Shown: positions 1-10,763 of the stretch, piece by piece
Layout of the letters: the number at the start of each line of letters is the position of its first letter
Position numbering within the stretch: position 1 is the stretch's first letter
NCBI GenBank assembly: GCA_010119145.1
Contig: JAACSU010000007.1
Location: 205,869 to 269,868, forward strand
DNA: 64,000 bases
Direction: 5' to 3'
From: Candidatus Gracilibacteria bacterium
GTDB taxonomy: Bacteria > Patescibacteriota > Gracilibacteria > BD1-5 > UBA6164
The notes under the pieces: generated by a model
The model's database searches: none
What the model was told of the DNA's origin: nothing
The model's input: the letters and a program-made list of their open reading frames with translations, nothing else
Made by a program: the position numbers and the translations under genes

Positions 1-25
1 CTCTGAATGCTCTTTTTTTTTGTAT

Positions 26-1243
26 CTATGAACTGATGTATCAGAGATTTTTGATAGCTGTTTTGAGTGAAATACTCAGCGTGTCGTGTTCTCGAGATAT
101 GAGATGATTACTTTCTCTGAGAAGCACAAACATATCCAGTGGTATTTTTTTAATATCCTCTATACTAATTGATTTCATGCAATCAAGAACCAAACTCATA
201 TCCTCTTGAACAAACTCAATAGTATTAAGCATTCTAATATCGTGTTTTGCGTATGAAAAGTTTTGTAGATACTCTGCGATAAATACATTATTTCATCCAC
301 CACCTCACACGAAAAAATACTTCGGACAGATAATATCTCATAACATTTCTTTTAGGGTAATTCAAAAACTCTCTCCCCAAATATTGAGAAAATTAGCCTT
401 TTCTAATTGAAAATATTCATCATTATTAAGTTTTGATATAATTGCGGCTCTAGTTTCATCATGATGTTGAGAAATTTTATTCACGAGATCATTAATCCCA
501 ATTCATATCTTGGAAATAGCGACTACTTCATCATCAACTTTAAGTGAAATACTTGTTTGCGTGGCTCAAATATTTATAATTACGATATTTTTTTCTTGAA
601 ATATTTTAGTAATACAGTACTCAGTCGGGAGTATTTTATATATTTTTTTTCAAACAACATTTCCAATTTGAGCGAGGAGATTATGTTTTGAACGTGGAAT
701 AAATGCGTTAAGAAGTGAAAACCGTAGATGTTCTCAGGTTTTTCATATTACTTTTTTTTGCTTCATTCCATCTATCGTGACACTATTTACTCGACTCAGT
801 ATAATCTGAATATCCTGTGGAGATAATCCGTAGAGTCTATCTACTTCACTGGCTAAATGTTTAAGACAGAGTTTTTCTACAGATTGCATAATAGTCTCAA
901 GCTCTTCTTTTTGGAGGGTATTATGCGGAAGTTTTCGTTTATAATTTATTTTTTTACTTGAGAGAAAGAGCTCTCCAAATGGATAGTTAATAACTATTTG
1001 ATCCAGTTTTATGTCACATGATTCTTCGAGTTTAGCTATACTTTCTGCAATATTTTCACATAAGGCTGGTAAGTTGCGACATTCTCCATTGGAAAAGAAG
1101 CTGATATCCTGTCTTTTTTCAGTATATCAGAGAATCTTAATTTCTTTATTTTTAAAAGAAGCAGCACAAACACGGAGTTTGTAGCTGCCTATATCTATGA
1201 TACATAGTATTTTTGAGGGGATATTTTTTTTTGTAAAAGCCAC
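26..1243 (-). CDS. FtsA-like actin-fold ATPase (cell division or PilM-type)
   Basis: 406 codons from a GTG start at 1243; an in-frame TAA lies just upstream and no ATG is available. Residues near the N-terminus read CIIDIGSYKLRV, the phosphate-1 loop of the FtsA/PilM/actin family, followed by ILGYTEKRQ, which resembles the FtsA segment after strand 3. A second ATPase loop (IINIGATQTSISL) and a glycine-rich FVGGGGGNNVF adenosine motif follow in the right order. The family couples membrane to FtsZ filaments, or pilus machinery in the case of PilM; the sequence does not separate the two. The stop is TAG; a UGA codon 15 nt before it reads Gly. The TPR gene lies 15 bp upstream on the same strand, so they are probably co-transcribed. 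Confidence 0.75.
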
Positions 1244-1258
1244 GGATAATTTTGGATA

Positions 1259-1873
1259 TTAAATATGAGTTGTTGGTGATTTACCTATTTTTTTCAAAAG
1301 CTTATTTCAAGCTGCGACATCTCAACTCCCTATAAGTGCCATAGCGAGATCTTCAGTAATGAGCTCGTCCTCTGGTGAGATATTGAGCGCTCTTCTGAGA
1401 ATAATAACTCCACGTTCGTGTTGTTTTGTCATAGTATAGGCCCAACCAAGGTTTCTGAGAACCTCAGCATTATTTCAAAAGAGTTTATTAGATTTTTCTA
1501 AGTAACTAATAGATTCTGTGAGTTTATCTTCTGATAATAGGATAAATCCTTTCAGATAGTTTCACGTTGCTGATTCACTATTAAGCGTGAGAGCAAAATC
1601 AAGAGCAGCGAGTGCTTTTTCACTTTCAGAACTAAAAAGATATATATCAGCAAGTTCTTCATAAAGTCTGTAATCACTTGAATATTTTGATATAGTTTTT
1701 TGTAGCAGTTCAATTGCTTCGGAGAATTTTTTATCAGCTTTGAGTGCTTCAACTAGAAGTATAATTTTTCGAACCTCGTCCATATATTTTTTTGCGAGAA
1801 TAAACACAATGTAACCTGTATATAGTAAATATTTATTGTAAGAAATCAAACAGTTTTTCTCATATTTTTTCAC
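1259..1873 (-). CDS. Membrane-anchored TPR-repeat protein
   Basis: 204 residues. The N-terminus has a hydrophobic stretch (about residues 8-27, ISYNKYLLYTGYIVFILA) that looks like a single membrane anchor. The rest is a tandem of helical TPR-like units with typical positions such as ALAALDFALTLN, YLKGFILLSED and NLGWAYTMTKQHERGV. Such proteins are adaptors for protein complexes. An alternative start at MDEVRKII (1783) would drop the anchor. It ends in TAA 15 bp before the FtsA-like gene, which suggests an operon and perhaps a shared envelope role. The partner is not visible from sequence. Confidence 0.75.
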
Positions 1874-1882
1874 AAATTATAC

Positions 1883-1909
1883 TTGTATATTTGACTGACT
1901 GCTTATACT
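1883..1909 (+). promoter_or_regulatory. Candidate promoter for the rnhB-queH gene
   Basis: TATACT at 1904-1909 lies 34 nt before the ATG at 1944, with a weak -35-like TTGTAT at 1883-1888 (15-bp spacer). The TATACT hexamer recurs before several other genes in the window. Only the -10 is convincing. Confidence 0.35.
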
Positions 1910-1943
1910 ATGCACAGATATATATTACACAATACTACAAGTG

Positions 1944-3278
1944 ATGAAAACTAAAATTAAGATTTGAATCGATGAAGCGGGTCGTGGTCCATGGGCTGGG
2001 CCTGTTGTTGCCTGCGCTCTCGCTTGGAACTCAAATACACCTCCAGATAAAGAGTTTATTAACTTAGTCAATGATTCTAAAAAGTTAAGCAAAAAAAAGA
2101 GAGACGAACTTTACCTAAAACTCATAGAATATTCAGGGGAAAATAAATTATTTTTTTGAGTCGGAGTCGTTGATAATTTTGTCATAGATACTATCAATAT
2201 CAGACAAGCTAATAAAGAAGCTATGAGAAGAGCACTTGTAGAGATTTTGAGAAAAATACCAAAAGATTTTACTGATGTATCAGTCGTTATCGATGGAAGA
2301 GATAATTATGTGTTTGAAGAATTAGATCAAAAACCACTGTATATAGTAGGATGAGATGCTAAGGTTTCTGAGATAGGAGCTGCGAGTATTATAGCAAAAG
2401 TATTCAGGGATAAACTCATGGATCAGTACGCAACACTCTATCCACATTTGGGTTTAGAAACGCACTCTGGTTATGGTACAAAAAAACATTCAGATGCACT
2501 TCAAACTATAGGAGATGTATCAGGAATACACAGAACATCCTATAAACCAATCAAAAAAGTACTGGAGTACAAAGAATCAGTACTTGTACATATTTGTTGT
2601 GGCCCAGATGCAACGGTCCCTCTTATGGATTTAAAAGACGAATTTGAAGTGATAGCATATTGGTATGATCCAAATATTCAACCTGTTGCAGAGTATGAAA
2701 AACGCTATGATGCCTTTGTGAAAGTTTGTGAGATTGAGTGAGTGAAATACATCAGATGAGAATATGATGTAAAAAACTTCTTTAAAAAAATAAAATGACT
2801 CGAATCTACTCCAGAAAGAGGAGAGAAATGTACTGAGTGTTATGATATGCGACTTGAGCGAACAGCGAAACTCGCTCGTGAAATGTGAATCTCTAAATGG
2901 ACGAGCTCGCTTAATAATTCTCCTCATAAAGACATGGAAAAGATGTTTGATTTAGGTGAAAAATGGGATTCTAAATCTACACTTTCTCAACAATTAAGCG
3001 AGGATGAACGTAAGCAAGCTTCAGAAATACTATGAGTAAGTATCGACGAATTAATTCAAACTGGAGAAAAAAAAGACAAAGAAATTGCTGCCTGAGGCAT
3101 CAAAAAAAATCTAGAATTTCTCAAACTTGCGTTTCGAAAAAACTGAGGTTTTCAACGAAGTGTAGACTATACCAACGAGCACGATATTTTTAGACAAAAC
3201 TACTGTGGTTGTGTGTATTCTGATACTTTTCCTGGAAGCCCTAGAAACAAAACTGCGAAGTGAGGATTTAGTGGATAA
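1944..3278 (+). CDS. Fusion protein: ribonuclease HII + epoxyqueuosine reductase QueH
   Basis: 444 residues in one uninterrupted frame. Residues 1 to about 205 are RNase [19 protein letters not shown] carries the catalytic Asp10-Glu11, IDGRDN follows near 110, then the end of the domain HSGYGTKKH. It removes RNA from RNA-DNA hybrids. Residues from about 212 are QueH: VHICCGPD (vicinal Cys pair near 217), [20 protein letters not shown] (Cys pair near 296) and the C-terminal YCGCVYS near 420, the metal/redox cysteine set of this family, which reduces epoxyqueuosine in tRNA to queuosine. The usual CCAPC or CCGPC box here ends in Asp. Each half has about its normal family length, so this is a true fusion of two complete enzymes. 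The first glycine of the active site is a UGA codon. Confidence 0.9.
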
Positions 3279-3283
3279 ATATA

Positions 3284-3313
3284 AAAAAACTCTGAAATTT
3301 TCAGAGTTTTTTT
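3284..3313. terminator. Bidirectional intrinsic terminator between rnhB-queH and hrcA
   Basis: A stem of AAAACTCTGAAA with its reverse complement has a T-run on both strands. It lies 6 bp after the TAA of the fusion gene and reaches the stop of the convergent hrcA, so it can serve both. Confidence 0.85.
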
Positions 3314-4484
3314 ATATTTCTTCGAGTTTTCCTGTATCAGACAAATCATGATACTGAAGTTTTCAGCCAGAGCTTTGAGCTAATGTTCTGTTGGGATTTT
3401 TAGCAGAAAAATAATGGTATCATTTTTTTTCTGGAAATCTTGTATGATAATAATTGAGATATTTATTATATAGCTCTACAATTTCATTTGATTCTTCTAA
3501 AGTATATCATCGATAATTAAAGAGAGGTTCAAATAATTCAATCACTTCTCTACAAAATAATTCTTCCTCAACTATTTGATTAGTTTCGGTTTCTTTTAAC
3601 TCATCTCATAATTTAAAAGAAAGAATTTTTGAAATTAAAGACGTGATTTTTCTTCATGATTTTGAAATATCAGAACTCTCATGGTTCAGCATGATAATAT
3701 GAAAATGCAATATATCGATGATATCAGAGACATTAGCTTTTGTATTGATTTCTCATGGTACTAGTGTTTTATTCATATAATTTGGTTAGATTATTCCTTT
3801 TACTGCAGATATATTGAAACTATAGTTCATTTTAAGTCCTCAGATAATTCAAATATATCCTGTGATATTATCTATTTCTATTGGTTTTAAGATAATGGTA
3901 TAATCTTTGAGGTAGGGAAGTATATTTTCCTCTCCTATATAAATATTTACTCCAGGATGTGTAGAAAAACTCTCGATAAAATTTGAAAAATTGGGCTTAT
4001 CCTCAAGCATTCTAAGGAGATGAAAAATATCATCTCAGAGTCTTTTATGATTTCGTTCTAAAAATTGAGCGACTCCAGAATATTCGATTACTTTTTTTTC
4101 TGGCAAGACAAAAAATGCTATTTCCTTCGTGTTTTTTGCAAGATTGTACACGACTCAGTGAATAAACTCAGAAAATTCTCTCAAATTCGTGAGAGGTATA
4201 TGATTATTTTTGGCTTCGAGAAAGTACTCTGGAGTATCCTGCATGAGATAACTTACAAAAGCCCGAAGTCATTTTGCAGTTGGGAGTCTCCCAGCTGAAT
4301 TATAGGGTTGATAAATTAGTTCAAGTGTTTCAAGACGTGACATATCTCATCTGACGGTAGCGCTACTTACTCATAAATCATATTTTTTGAGGAGAAGTTT
4401 ACTTCAGAGGACTTCTCAGGTTTTTATGTATTCTTCTATGATTATTTTGAGGATATCAATGTTTCTCTGCGTCAGACTTGCCAT
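3312..4484 (-). CDS. hrcA: Heat-inducible transcription repressor HrcA
   Basis: 390 residues. The N-terminus MASLTQRNIDILKIIIEEYI, then KTGEVLGSKLL and SSATVRGDMSRLE match the HrcA winged-helix DNA-binding domain, followed by the family signature SAGRLPTAKGLRAFV. The GAF-like domain ends in GIIGGLKMNYSF, equivalent to the GIIGPKRMDY segment near the C-terminus of typical HrcA. HrcA represses groE/dnaK operons through CIRCE operators. Here about 110 residues follow that motif, longer than the usual end of about 340 residues; their function is unknown. No chaperone gene and no CIRCE palindrome were found in the window, so its targets lie elsewhere. Confidence 0.88.
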
Positions 4485-4537
4485 AGCATATATCTAGTGA
4501 ATAATTTGATGTATTATATGCATTTTACCGTAATTGA

Positions 4538-5572
4538 CTAGTTTTTCATCTCTACAAGTCTCATAAGTTCTTTTGCAGATTGAGCAGAGTTAAAAATATC
4601 ATGTAAATGACTATAATCTGGAGTTTGTCATTTAGAAAGACCTCAAATTATAATATCAGTCATTCCATAGAGTGATAATGGATCGAGATAATAAATACTC
4701 TTTCACATTACTTCTTTAATACTATTTATATCATTTGCAAAAATAGGTACATTATAATGAAGTGCCTTAGAAAATGAAAATGGAAAAGATTCATAAATAC
4801 TTGAAAATATGACTCAAGCTGCTTGTTTATAATACGAGGCTTCAAGTTCTTGAGGAGCTGCTCAGAGAAAGATAATATTTTGACTGATACCATATTCTAA
4901 TGCTTTACTTCTAATATCTAGATCCTGAATGGTGTCATCACAAAGTATAATAATAGAGAGAATGACTCATGAGTCTGATATTTTTTTTATAGCTCTCAGT
5001 ATTCTCTCAAAGTTATGATGGAGTTCATTTCCAGAATCATAAATGAGGTATTCTCATTTCAAATTATGCTTGAGTTTAATATCAGTTTCAAGTGAAGAAT
5101 GTGTTGAAATATTGAGTTTGGGGAAAAATCAATGAATCTTTTCAATTTTATTTTCAGAAACATTGAGTTGTTCATTGAGCTCTAAAGCAGTTTGTGTGTC
5201 CATTACAATAGCTTTTTGAGAGTGAGCTATTGATTTTTGAAGCGTATGCTTATAGAGTTTACGCGAAATAAATTTCTTTTTTGGGAAAAATACTTCTTTT
5301 AAACTTTCTATAATTATAAATGCATCTCAAGAGTATCAAACAGGAGTTGGGACATCAAAACAAATAAGAAGTCAGAGTTTTTCTGCTTCAAAAAGTTTTT
5401 TTATTTGAACATCTTTCACATACGGTAGAATATTTTTAGGGAAATCACTTTCTCTATATACCACTATTGTATGCTCAGTATTAATCTTAGCAAATGCTTC
5501 AATGAGCTCATCTACATAAGCTCTATAATATATGCCATCATCATATATACGAGCATCAATTCAAATTTTCAT
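4538..5572 (-). CDS. GT4-type glycosyltransferase
   Basis: 344 residues, starting MKIGIDARIYDDGIYYRAYV, a common GT4 (GT-B fold) opening with the UGA-coded Gly in the first strand. The C-terminal half carries IIFLGAAPQELEASYYKQA and IFSSIYESFPFSFSKAL, the donor-binding region with the E-S-F-P-x-S pattern. It probably transfers a sugar from a nucleotide-sugar to a cell-surface glycan or lipid; donor and acceptor cannot be inferred. It lies 53 bp upstream of hrcA on the same strand. It ends in TAG. Confidence 0.82.
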
Positions 5573-5657
5573 AATTTGTTTGTTTAAGTTGTCATTATTT
5601 TATAAAAAATAGATGCAGAAGCAAGTATGAGCGATTATAAAAATATTAAAAATTTAA

Positions 5658-5685
5658 TTGACAATTATTAATTATTAATTATATT
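5658..5685 (+). promoter_or_regulatory. Candidate sigma70 promoter for the 5715 gene pair
   Basis: A perfect TTGACA (5658-5663) is followed after 16 bp by TATATT (5680-5685), inside a very A+T-rich stretch, 29 bp before the ATG at 5715. A second -10-like TATAAT at 5689 would give too long a spacer. Confidence 0.5.
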
Positions 5686-5714
5686 AATTATAATATTTTT
5701 TTATAATAAATTTT

Positions 5715-5969
5715 ATGCAAAATGAAGTTCCAAACCTCCCGAGAGAATGAGAGCTAATTTCTCCTTGAATACAAGATGTTGTGCTTATAGGTGAAATAGT
5801 AAAACAGCAAATTAATATTATGTGAGGAAATGACTCAGAAACAAATCATATAGATTCAATTGTTATCAAAGCGAGAAAATGAACTATGAATCTTACAGAT
5901 GCTATACTAAAATTACAAGAAATACCAAACTTAAAACATTGAAATGGTGGACATTGATTAGAATGATAA
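5715..5969 (+). CDS. Small hypothetical protein
   Basis: 84 residues, opening MQNEVPNLPREGELISPGIQ and ending glycine-rich in HGNGGHGLEG. No signal peptide, membrane helix or known motif is visible. Six or more of its glycines are UGA-coded. It starts at the only ATG near the candidate promoter and is followed 8 bp later by the next gene, so the two probably form an operon. Function not recognised. Confidence 0.6.
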
Positions 5970-5977
5970 AAAAAATT

Positions 5978-6406
5978 ATGAATGAACCATTAAAATACCC
6001 TAATTCAAGCCTCATTGATAAGTATGTTCCAATAGTAGAGCGAATTCTTTGAACACCAGATTCTGAAGTATCCTTAAGTCTTTGATTTATCAAATCAATT
6101 AAATTGAGAATCAGGCAAGCTCAAAAAAATGAAGAGCACATACTTAGAGCATTTAGAGCCCTAATTGCTATGAATTATGTCATCAACAATATAGAAAAAG
6201 TTAGCCAAGAGGCTAAAATCTGAATCTGAATTGAGCAATGAATTCAAAGTTGAATTTGAGTTTATAATATATTTCAAGCTGATACTTGATTATCTCATCC
6301 AGATATTGAAGAGCTCACTTTGCAGATAGAAAAGCTGAAAACTAATGAGCCAATGATTCAATTACGACAAAACAGTGCTTCTAAAGTCTGAAACTTGTTG
6401 TGATAA
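5978..6406 (+). CDS. Hypothetical soluble helical protein
   Basis: 142 residues, mostly predicted helical with charged and hydrophobic alternation (KSIKLRIRQAQKNEEHILRAF) and a glycine/isoleucine-rich middle (KIGIGIEQGIQSGIGVYNI) where most glycines are UGA. No catalytic motif is seen. It ends TGA-TAA, where TGA is the last Gly, and is followed by a terminator. Function not recognised; co-transcription with the 84-residue gene is the only context. Confidence 0.65.
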
Positions 6407-6425
6407 AATGACATAATTAAAAAAT

Positions 6426-6447
6426 AAAATCCCACTTGGGATTTTTT
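6426..6447 (+). terminator. Intrinsic terminator after the 5715-6406 pair
   Basis: AAATCCCA and TGGGATTT form a short stem with a two-base loop, followed by a T-run, 20 bp after the stop codon. Confidence 0.75.
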
Positions 6448-6506
6448 TATTTTTTTGTAATATAGATTTCAAATTGCAAATTCGTATACTCTAACAACCT
6501 AAACCC

Positions 6507-7658
6507 ATGGTAGGTAATACACTGAGGCTTATGCTCACTCGAGGACTTTCTATTATTAGATGGAATAATTTTCCAAGAGTTGTAGATATTAAACAAATGG
6601 ATAATGTTGGAGCAACACTTCATACCGCATTATTTTTAGCGTATGATGAAGAAAAAATATCATGAGAGAGTATAGATACCCTGTATTTGATGAAAAAAAT
6701 AATTTTCACCTCACTGGCTGATCTTATTTTATCAGATATTAATTCTGGTACGAAGTGATATATCAAGAAACTGAGTCCAGATATTTTTGATGAACTCTAC
6801 GAAAAAGCCTATGATTATTTCTTGCAAAGTGAAGCCCCAGAAATACTGAAACGAGATTTTAAAACTACTCTTACGAGAACGGATAGAGAACTTGAAGATA
6901 CCATTTATTTTGCTGCAAAAAAATACGTGTGATATTATGAGGGATCAACGAACTCGAGAGTATTTCCAGATATGTATGAGGTACCTATGGGAGAGATGAA
7001 AACAGAGCTCAAAAAGCTGGCAGATAAACTCCCAAGTTTAAAAAACCTCATGAACTCAAATGATTCAGAAAAATACCTCTCTCATATATACAGGCTCAGT
7101 TTTTCTATGAGATGGAATCAATACGGAAGAAATACTCCTATTTCAGTGATGAGTCATAAAGTAGTGGTTGCATATATATCATACATCATAGGTATGATTG
7201 GAAATCAAGAGTGAGAAGAAAATGATATCAAAGATATGCTCTACAGAGCAATTTATCACGATGTTCCAGAAGTTATTACTTGAGATATTATTACTCCAAC
7301 TAAAAAAGCGGTTCCTTGATTTGTAGAATTACTGGAAGAAGTAGAAAAAACGATGATGGACGATTATCTCTTTGGATATATAAGCCCTGAATATAAAAAC
7401 TTTGTATACTCATATATTTTAGAGCCATTTGATGGAGAGTCAGGGAAACTGGTGAAATACGCTGATATATTTTCAGCACTGATTGAAGCAAAAGTAGAGG
7501 ATAGAATAGGGAATCAATTTTTCCATGAAAAATATCAAAATATTCTTGCTCATATCTCACATATCAATCATCCAGGAGTAGAATTTCTCCTAAAAGAGAT
7601 ACTATTTTACTTTGATTCAAACTCGGATGATAGTATTAGACCAAGTTATGATTCTTAG
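6507..7658 (+). CDS. HD-domain phosphohydrolase, YfbR-like 5'-nucleotidase
   Basis: 383 residues. RWNQYGRNTPISVMSHKVVV near 205-220 and YRAIYHDVPEVITGDIITPT near 245-265 match the H...HD...D metal-binding pattern of the YfbR/HDDC2 branch, where the phrase HDxPEVxTGDI-TPxK is characteristic. Members dephosphorylate deoxynucleoside monophosphates. The roughly 180-residue N-terminal region is not part of the usual YfbR domain and is unrecognised. ATG at 6507 follows a TATACT hexamer at 6485-6490. It ends in TAG. Confidence 0.8.
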
Positions 7659-7719
7659 ATTCTTCTTACATATGATTCATACTATATTGTATTGAATTTA
7701 AAATATAAAAAATTAAATA

Positions 7720-8067
7720 ATGCTCTATATAGCTCTCACATTTTTATCTTGAATTGTATCAGGACTTATGTCAGTATGGTTTCGTAATAGAGAACTCAAA
7801 AACAAAGTCATTTTGATGCATCGACAATTTTTTTCACAAATAATATTCTTTTTAATTTTTATGTACGTATTTAGTTTATATTTCACTTCTGTGACGATAG
7901 ACTTGTGATTTGTGGAACTAAGTTGGGCATTTATATATGTTTTATTTTCTACTTTTGGATACTATCTTATTCAAGTTATGTATGAACTTATAACTTGAAA
8001 TAGTATTTTTGCAGGCCAAGATGAAATAGAAGCCTATATACATAAACTCGAAGAAGATAATAGATAA
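7720..8067 (+). CDS. Small integral membrane protein
   Basis: 115 residues with an N-terminal hydrophobic stretch (LYIALTFLSGIVSGLMSVWF) and two further helices (QIIFFLIFMYVFSLYF; LSWAFIYVLFSTFGYYLI), then a charged tail EAYIHKLEEDNR. Basic residues (RNRELKNK) sit between helices 1 and 2, suggesting a cytoplasmic loop. No known family is recognised. A strong terminator follows at once. Confidence 0.65.
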
Positions 8068-8068
8068 T

Positions 8069-8100
8069 AAAAAAGCTCTCAAATATTGAGAGCTTTTTTT
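8069..8100 (+). terminator. Intrinsic terminator after the 7720 membrane gene
   Basis: AAAAGCTCTCAA, a 3-nt loop and the reverse complement with seven T residues form a strong stem starting 2 bp after the stop. Confidence 0.85.
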
Positions 8101-8541
8101 AAGGCTTTAACGTGAATGATAACAAGACGAATACTTGCTGAAATTTTATAAATATTTATTCTTTCAGAATTCCCGTAGAAGCGAGTAAATCATTGCGTTA
8201 CGTAAAATATATGAATAAAATGTAAGTAAAAAGAAAGAAAAATATAATATATAATATCTGATGTACAAATTTCTAACAATAAAAAAACTCTCAATGATTT
8301 GGAGAGTTTTTAATTTGTTTTAGTATAAATGAAAATGAGTACAAGACAGATATTTGTCGAAATTGTAGAATTATATTCTCTCGATATGTCCCATAGAAGC
8401 GAGTAACTCATTTCATGTACAGGTATAATAGTGATTGATTGTAAAAAATAAGTAAGAAAAATATCAATTATGTGAGTCTCGTTTATTTGCCTTCAACGCA
8501 ACTTTGTTTACAATAAAGAAAATGATTTTTAAGATAATATT
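8101..8541. repeat. Gene-free stretch with a diverged tandem duplication
   Basis: Two related copies lie at about 8112-8245 and 8328-8470. Shared blocks include ACAAGACGAATACTTG versus ACAAGACAGATATTTG, the nearly identical TAGAAGCGAGTAA followed by TCATT, and an A-rich tail ending GAAAAATAT. A terminator-like hairpin lies between them at 8281-8312. Copy 2 could encode a 23-residue peptide, but copy 1 has TAA and TAG in that frame, so conservation is not protein-driven. It may be a pair of small RNAs or leader elements before mnmA. Confidence 0.6.
8281..8312 (+). terminator. Terminator-like hairpin between the two repeat copies
   Basis: AAAACTCTC and GAGAGTTTTT pair around a 9-nt loop, followed by further T residues. 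No coding gene ends here, so it would terminate a transcript covering repeat copy 1. Confidence 0.65.
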
Positions 8542-9595
<1,054 letters not shown>

Positions 9596-9603
<8 letters not shown>

Positions 9604-10738
9604 ATTCTCATGTAGAAGCGAGCATATTTAAAGAATATAAACTATCACGAATATCTTGCTGTAAAATACTTCTTTCTTTATCACTTATATCTATATCTGT
9701 TACGTAGCTGCTTTCATAAAAATTTTGATAGACTTGAAATATAATCTGAGCACTAAATTTTTTATCTTTGAGTAGCAGGTCCAAAAATTTTTGAGCTTGA
9801 TCAAGATTTAATACATCATATTCACTCGCTAATTCAATTAATTCTTCTACATCATAATCAATGAGTTCACCTCCAGAAATTCATAGGTTTTCTAAAATTC
9901 TTACACCTTTAAATAAATGTGAGATTAAAACATCATACTCAAATTCATAATCTACTTCTCCATCGTCAAACCCTAATACTCAATCCACTTTATTTTTAGT
10001 TTCATTTTGTTTTCTTGAAATAAGTGCGTGACTAAAATCTTTAAAATGATTAATAACTCACTTACTTATGATTTTTCCAGATGTAATAAGTTTTTCAGAA
10101 ATGATATGTTCTACTGATTCTTCAATGTTATTACTTGAAATTGCAGATACGAACTCATTTTGAGTTAAAACTCGCTTTCTGAATAAATAATTTAAAAAAT
10201 CATCTATTTGTGTAGAAGACTCAGTTTTAGTAAGGTGAGTTCAATGAATGAAAATATCAATAATTTCTTCAGTAAAATTTTCGAGTTCATAATCTATAGT
10301 TTTATTTTCTATTTGAAGCATTTCAGCTTTTAAAAATGGATGAGAACGTATTGTTTTTCATAAATCTTTGGCAAGACGAACGTAACTATTACAGGCATAT
10401 ACATAATTTCATGATACACTCGCATTATATACAATAATAGGTTCTAATTCTGTAAAATACAATCCGAATATAAGTTTTTCAAGGAGAAAAAAAACACATT
10501 CATCAAAATCAAGGCTTCCATCATACATTGAGTTTAATTCTGTTTCATTGAGAACTCAAATTGAATATAGATACTCCGAAACCTCCTTGATATGATTGTC
10601 ACCAAGTTCTTTGTATTCTCATTTGTCTAATTTTTCTTTACTGATATTATCAGCTAATTTTAAAAATTTATCCAGTGAATATTCAAAAATTTCTGTCCTT
10701 TCATCTGATTGTAAGCTTTCATTTCTTCCTCAATTCAT
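9596..10738 (-). CDS. Hypothetical soluble protein
   Basis: 380 residues, acidic and helical throughout, no signal peptide or membrane segment. It opens MNGGRNESLQSDERTEIFEY and contains repeated Asp/Glu-rich stretches (VDGVLGFDDGEVDYEFEYDV). No family recognised. Its stop overlaps the 3' end of convergent mnmA, and its start is 26 bp after the stop of the 676-residue gene, so the two minus-strand genes are likely co-transcribed and may act together. Confidence 0.7.
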
Positions 10739-10763
10739 TTTTTAAATCTAAATTGTAAAATAG

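Noticed and set aside
8344-8412. 23-codon peptide in the second copy of the duplicated element
   Set aside because: The first copy has TAA and TAG in the same frame, so it is not conserved as a peptide.
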